From contig NZ_FOIB01000002.1 in NCBI RefSeq assembly GCF_900111765.1, positions 682,001 through 746,000 on the forward strand: a stretch of DNA of 64,000 nucleotides, read 5' to 3'. How positions within the stretch are numbered: position 1 is the stretch's first letter; each line of letters starts with the position of its first letter. This stretch comes from Myxococcus fulvus. Lineage in GTDB: Bacteria > Myxococcota > Myxococcia > Myxococcales > Myxococcaceae. Below, one piece after another: positions 60,233 through 64,000 of the stretch. The position numbers and the translations under genes are program-made. The notes below the pieces were generated by a model. That model saw nothing but the letters and a program-made list of their open reading frames with translations. It did no database searches and was not told the origin of the DNA.

Positions 60233-61081
60233 ATGAGCCGAGCATTCCCAGGCATCGCGGGGCTGGAGACGTACTCGTTGAAGGGTGACGACTGCTGCGT
60301 GGAGGTCATCCCTTCACGCGGCGCGCTCGTCACGAGCTTCATGGTGGGGGGCGAGGACATCCTCTACCTCGATGAAGCCACCGTGGCGGACCCGACGAAG
60401 AACGTGCGCGGGGGCATCCCCGTGTTGTTCCCCAACGCGGGTCCGCTGCCTGGGGACACGTATCCGGCGCGTGGACAGTCCTACAGCCTGTCGCAGCACG
60501 GCTTCGCCCGGAAGATGGAGTGGGCGGTGCGACAGGCGGAGGACTCGCTGCTGGTGCTGGGGTTGAAGTCCAACGCGGAGACGCTGCGTGTCTATCCGTG
60601 GGAGTTCGATGCGCAGCTCACGTTCTCGCTCGTGGGGCGGAGGCTGACCATCGACTTCGACCTCCAGAATCCCGGCATGGAGCCGCTGCCCGTGCATCTG
60701 GGCTTCCATCCGTACTTCCGGGTGCCGGACGCGGCGAAGTCGGTGACGACGGTGGAGACGGACGCGACGCACGGCTGGGACAACCGGGCGAAGCGCGAGG
60801 TGCCGTTCACCGGGCTGGATTTGACGGCGGACGAGGTGGACCTGCACCTGCGGGACCACTCGAAGCAGGAGACGCGGCTGTCGCGAGGGCCGGGCCTGCG
60901 CCCCATCCATCTGTCGTGGAGCCCTGAGTTCAAGGTGATGGTGGTGTGGACGCTGAAGGGGAAGGACTTCGTCTGCGTGGAGCCGTGGACCGCCGCGGCG
61001 GGCGCGCTCGCGACGGGCGAGGGGCTGCTGCACGTGCAGCCCGATGAGCGGCTGTCGCTCGCGTTCGATATCGAGGTCTGA
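60233..61081 (+). CDS. Aldose 1-epimerase-like (hexose-phosphate mutarotase) protein
   Basis: 282 residues, galactose-mutarotase fold. Motifs: RGGIPVLFP, LSQHGFAR with a His, VHLGFHPYFRV with the second His and the C-terminal Glu region VCVEPWTA. These match the YeaD/D-hexose-6-phosphate mutarotase branch. It may act on sugar-phosphate anomers; its presence behind pruA is probably only co-transcription. ATG 60233 lies 6 bases after pruA, within an overlap-type arrangement. Confidence 0.9.
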   Translation: MSRAFPGIAGLETYSLKGDDCCVEVIPSRGALVTSFMVGGEDILYLDEATVADPTKNVRGGIPVLFPNAGPLPGDTYPARGQSYSLSQHGFARKMEWAVRQAEDSLLVLGLKSNAETLRVYPWEFDAQLTFSLVGRRLTIDFDLQNPGMEPLPVHLGFHPYFRVPDAAKSVTTVETDATHGWDNRAKREVPFTGLDLTADEVDLHLRDHSKQETRLSRGPGLRPIHLSWSPEFKVMVVWTLKGKDFVCVEPWTAAAGALATGEGLLHVQPDERLSLAFDIEV

Positions 61082-61106
61082 GCCTCGGCAACGCCGACAG
61101 GGGACC

Positions 61107-62708
61107 TCAGGCCGGAGGGCCGATCCTGGGGTTCGACGGCTGTTGCGGCTGCTCCGCGGGCGGCTGCTGTGGCGGCTGCGGCTGCGGTTGAGGCACGGAG
61201 GGATGCTGGGGCATCGGCTGTCCATGCATCGTCCCGTCAGCGGCACTCTGTGGGTTCTGGTTCCCCCGCTCGGCCCCCATGCGCCCCGCGGTCCGCTCGC
61301 CTCTGACGTAGGCCTCCCACTTGGCCTTCGCCTGCGGGTTGCCGTCATGCATCAGGTAGCCCTTGTCGAGCAGGTCCTTCACCGCGGCGGAGATCGACGG
61401 ATACTTCATCCGCTGCCAGTTCTGACCGAGGAACACCCCAACCTCGTTGTTGTGGACGTCCATCGGGTCCACGGGCCCGCCGGCCTCATGGTTGGCGAGC
61501 AGCTTTCGCGCGGCCTCCGGACCCAGATGCTGGGAGAGGAGCGCGGCCCATGTGGCGTGGCGCTCGGCGTCCACCGTGTCTCCGGCACCGGACCCCACCG
61601 TCACCAGGAGGTAGGAAGCGAAGACGAAGCCCACGATGGAGTCGAAGGGGTGTTCGAAGAAGTGCTTTCGCTCCGCTTCGTTGGTCCCGACGAGCTCCCC
61701 GACGGAGTCGACGACGCTCGCCGGAAGCGCCTTCTCCCCCGCCAGCGACGTCCCGTCGACGAGCACCACGGACGCGCCCGGAACCACGCTCACGCTCTTC
61801 ACGTCGAAGGGCTGGTGGAACCGGAACAGGCTCCGCGACTGCTCCACGTGCTTGCCCTCGATGAACTGTCCCGTTCCGAGATGGAACTTCGCGAGCAGGG
61901 ACGAGGAGAGCCGGTGCTCATCGTCCTGCCTGCTCGCGCTCAGCGAATGCAGGCTGAGCGTGATCTCCGAGACCTGCCCCAGAAGCGCGTCCGGCTCCGG
62001 GAGCGTGACCGGGATGGAGCCCAGGCCACCGAGCGACGGGGTGAAGTCCCTCACCAGCGGGTCTCTCGTGGGGGCCTGTCGTTCGGACCGGACCTCCAGC
62101 CACGTGCGCACGCGGGGTTTGTTGAGGTCGAGCCCGTCACGAGCAAACTCCAGGTCGCGAGTGCGATGCAGATGGCCTGTCGTGACACCCTGCGCCTGGC
62201 CCAAGGGCAGCTTGAAGCGCTCGACGTCGAGTCGGTCCTCGCAGCGCCGGGCCAGGTAGGCGAGGCCGGGCTCCGGCGCGACGCCCGCGGTGAAGACGTC
62301 GCGAGGGGATTGCCGTCGAAGCACGCAGGGGAAGATCTGGTGCGCGGTGCCCTCGGCGAGGTGGAGGACGAGACCGCTCTCGCGCTCCTCGAGCAGGAGG
62401 AGTTGTAGCCCTCCCGCGATGGTCGATGCGGAGAGCTGGAGGAAGTGCGCCCCCGGGCCGCAAGGGAACTCCACCCAGTAGAGCTCCCCGCCTCGCCATC
62501 TCGACACCGTCAGTCGCGCGGTCCCGTCCGCCCTGGACAGCGTGGCGTGAAGGATGCGTCGCCCATCGACCGCGAAGGCCTGTCGTTCGGAGACAGGCGC
62601 CCGCTGAGGACGAGGCAGGGCGTAGACACGCTCGCGCCCCGTCCAGCCCGGGACGAAGTACAGCCCGGAGCCAGGCGATGAAGTGGACTCGAAGAAGATG
62701 TTCTCCAT
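61107..62708 (-). CDS. Unknown protein with DUF6973-like (polymorphic-toxin-type) C-terminal domain
   Basis: 533 residues from ATG 62708 (GGGAG 8 bases upstream; a TTG at 62732 would overlap the hydrolase stop). Residues 1-340 are beta-rich (RRILHATLSRADGTARLTVSRW...) and unrecognised. Residues about 375-425 contain DTVDAERHATWAALL, then ANHEAG, then MDVHNNEVG: His384, His407-Glu408, Asp417 and Asn420-Asn421. This arrangement matches my memory of DUF6973, a putative toxin domain at the C-termini of polymorphic toxins. The tail is Pro/Gln-rich (QPQPQPPQQPP), an uncommon place for a linker. No immunity gene is obvious. The hydrolase is 20 bases upstream and in the same operon. Confidence 0.7.
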   Translation of the reverse strand: MENIFFESTSSPGSGLYFVPGWTGRERVYALPRPQRAPVSERQAFAVDGRRILHATLSRADGTARLTVSRWRGGELYWVEFPCGPGAHFLQLSASTIAGGLQLLLLEERESGLVLHLAEGTAHQIFPCVLRRQSPRDVFTAGVAPEPGLAYLARRCEDRLDVERFKLPLGQAQGVTTGHLHRTRDLEFARDGLDLNKPRVRTWLEVRSERQAPTRDPLVRDFTPSLGGLGSIPVTLPEPDALLGQVSEITLSLHSLSASRQDDEHRLSSSLLAKFHLGTGQFIEGKHVEQSRSLFRFHQPFDVKSVSVVPGASVVLVDGTSLAGEKALPASVVDSVGELVGTNEAERKHFFEHPFDSIVGFVFASYLLVTVGSGAGDTVDAERHATWAALLSQHLGPEAARKLLANHEAGGPVDPMDVHNNEVGVFLGQNWQRMKYPSISAAVKDLLDKGYLMHDGNPQAKAKWEAYVRGERTAGRMGAERGNQNPQSAADGTMHGQPMPQHPSVPQPQPQPPQQPPAEQPQQPSNPRIGPPA

Positions 62709-62728
62709 GGCGTTCTCCCGCTCAACGG

Positions 62729-63574
62729 TCAAGGACGTGGCGTCATCCGTGGTACCAGCTCACGCATCGCGGCAGCCACGGCTTGCGGACGTTCAATCCA
62801 GGGGAAGTGCGCAGCGCCCTTCACCCTCCTGTGGAGGATGTGCGGCCCCTGGAAGGCGGGCTGCGTCCACCGCGTCTGCTGGACGATGCGGTCTTCGGAC
62901 CCGCTGATGATGAGCGTGGGCACGGCGCGCGGCCACCACGTGTGGACATACGTTTCATCGAAGTTCCGATCCGACCAGTCGACCGCCGCGCGGTTGTAGG
63001 GCATCCGGCGCAGCAACTCGCGCCCCTCCGTCACGCCCTCCGGCGCGAAGTTCCACTCCGCCGACGCCACCGCGATATCCCGCAGTCGTTCATCCGTGCG
63101 CTCAGCTTCGTAACGCCGCGTCGCCGCGTCGACCTCGGGTAACGGATGCCGCTGGGTCATCTCGAAGAACGGTGCGCGCCAGCTCGCGTCCGGCGCCGTG
63201 CTCACGAGCACGAGTCCCACCAGGAGCGACTCCAGCTCCGGCACGGACAACAGATACATGCCTCCCGTGGAGTGTCCCAGATAGACACAATTCGGAAGCG
63301 CCTGGGCAGCCTCGATGAGCACCCTGGGCCACACGTCATGGGGACTCGCTGGAGCCCCCGGAGGCGAGACATTGGACCCGTCCCCCGGCAGGTCCACCAT
63401 CCAGCACGTCCCCGGGACATCCAGCGCGTCCGCCAGTCCGAACAGGCTCTCCGCGCCAATCCCTGGCCCGCCCGGGAGGAACAGCCAGTTGAAGGCCCCG
63501 GGACGAGCACCTCGTCGCCGGAGCCGAACGCCAGATGCCGTGAAGAACTCTTCCGCCGTGCCGACAGGAGACAT
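62729..63574 (-). CDS. Alpha/beta hydrolase
   Basis: 281 residues. Oxyanion/loop LPGGPGIG near residue 35, nucleophile GHSTGG with Ser102, a later Asp in IISGSEDRI and His in GAAHFPW complete a standard triad. It acts on an ester or amide of unknown identity in the cytoplasm (no signal peptide). ATG 63574 is used; an ATG at 63589 would add 5 residues. It precedes the DUF6973-like gene by 20 bases, so both belong to one transcription unit. Confidence 0.9.
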   Translation of the reverse strand: MSPVGTAEEFFTASGVRLRRRGARPGAFNWLFLPGGPGIGAESLFGLADALDVPGTCWMVDLPGDGSNVSPPGAPASPHDVWPRVLIEAAQALPNCVYLGHSTGGMYLLSVPELESLLVGLVLVSTAPDASWRAPFFEMTQRHPLPEVDAATRRYEAERTDERLRDIAVASAEWNFAPEGVTEGRELLRRMPYNRAAVDWSDRNFDETYVHTWWPRAVPTLIISGSEDRIVQQTRWTQPAFQGPHILHRRVKGAAHFPWIERPQAVAAAMRELVPRMTPRP

Positions 63575-63746
63575 TGCCCGAACCCTCAATCACCGCGTCA
63601 TCGATGCAAGAACCGTCGGACACTCGCCTCCGCGCCTCCAAAGCCCGCACCCACGGCAACGCCCTCCGACGAGTGAACCTGAGTACAATATCTCGCCGAT
63701 GCGACTGCGACGATTCTCCCTTCCACTCGCGCAGGGAGGAGTCACC

Positions 63747-64000
63747 ATGTCGAATCGCATGTCGTGGTTGGTTGGAGTGGGCGCATTGCTGCTCGCGGTG
63801 GGCTGCGGTCCCATCGAGGATGAACGCACCGAGGTGCCCGTCCTGGACGACGCCCCCACTGAGGACGGAACCGTCCACGCGACCGGGTTGGTGAACTGCA
63901 CCAATGAATGTCGAGAAGAGTCCATCCAGTGCATCGCGGACTGTAAGCTCACGCTGACCGACCCACTCCCACTCATGATCTGTTTCAACGCCTGCGCGGG
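63747..64000 (+). CDS. Lipoprotein with three CxxxC motifs, cut by the window end
   Basis: Reading frame open from ATG 63747 (GGAGGAGTCACC just before it) to the window edge; the end is missing. The signal peptide ends with lipobox LAVGC, Cys20. The mature part is Asp/Glu-rich, then shows CTNEC, CIADC and CFNAC, three CxxxC motifs spaced by about 6 and 12 residues. Such twin-type CxxxC patterns form disulfide-linked helical hairpins. No family recognised. A TACAAT hexamer at 63684-63689 could be its -10 element. Confidence 0.75.
   Translation, partial: MSNRMSWLVGVGALLLAVGCGPIEDERTEVPVLDDAPTEDGTVHATGLVNCTNECREESIQCIADCKLTLTDPLPLMICFNACA

Noticed and set aside
63590-63988. 132-codon minus-strand frame at the window end
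   Set aside because: It is antisense to the lipoprotein gene with a good ribosome-binding site and lipobox, and has no recognisable domain.

Overview
The window is a GC-rich, gene-dense chromosomal segment that looks like a myxobacterium of the Myxococcaceae (Myxococcus/Corallococcus type). The evidence is the strong GC bias at third codon positions, two sigma54 enhancer-binding regulators, a large Ser/Thr kinase fused to an AAA ATPase, many lipoproteins and membrane proteins of unknown function, and a giant Pro/Ala/Trp repeat protein. I see no rRNA, tRNA, CRISPR array, insertion sequence, phage gene or replication origin. No gap between genes exceeds about 300 bases.

Layout. 1-2.1 kb: end of a type II secretion/type IV pilus-type ATPase gene and a membrane protein, both on minus. 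2.2-12 kb: an acetate module on plus, made of a small two-helix membrane protein, an SLC5-type sensor histidine kinase, an NtrC-type response regulator, an outer-membrane porin, acetyl-CoA synthetase, a DUF485 protein and the acetate symporter ActP, closed by a strong hairpin. An array of GTTAC/GTAAC half-sites and a sigma54-type -24/-12 sequence lie between regulator and porin, so the two-component system probably switches on the acetate genes. 12-16 kb: ECF sigma factor, split YeeE/YedE sulfur transporter, solitary adenine methyltransferase, Cu/Zn superoxide dismutase. 16-22 kb (minus): lipoprotein, serine hydrolase of the beta-lactamase fold, VWA membrane protein and DUF4159 protein. 21.5-30 kb: small membrane proteins, a two-domain beta-sandwich protein, an enlarged ketosynthase-like enzyme, a lipoprotein, an RpoH-like sigma factor and a DEAD-box helicase with three DbpA-type RNA-binding domains.

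30-41 kb: an XRE regulator, Glu-family dehydrogenase, threonine ammonia-lyase, a TPR metalloprotease and a 2011-residue repeat protein. 41-45.7 kb: YceI protein and DODA-type dioxygenase, divergent from a XylR/DmpR-like sigma54 activator, then a rhomboid-like protein and a 67-residue protein. 45.8-53.6 kb: Cys-containing small protein, thiolase, membrane protein, DsbA-like isomerase, giant Ser/Thr kinase-ATPase, small acidic protein, single-domain response regulator. 53.6-58.4 kb: a tightly overlapping purine-catabolism operon (FAD oxidoreductase, allantoinase, allantoicase, OHCU decarboxylase, hydroxyisourate hydrolase). 58.5-64 kb: PruA, an aldose-epimerase-like protein, a protein with a DUF6973-like (polymorphic-toxin-type) C-terminus next to an alpha/beta hydrolase, and a truncated lipoprotein with three CxxxC motifs.

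Points most worth following are the repeat protein, the triplicated RNA-binding domain helicase, the toxin-like C-terminal domain, the purine operon lacking a recognisable uricase, and the coupled sigma54 regulator/target pairs.
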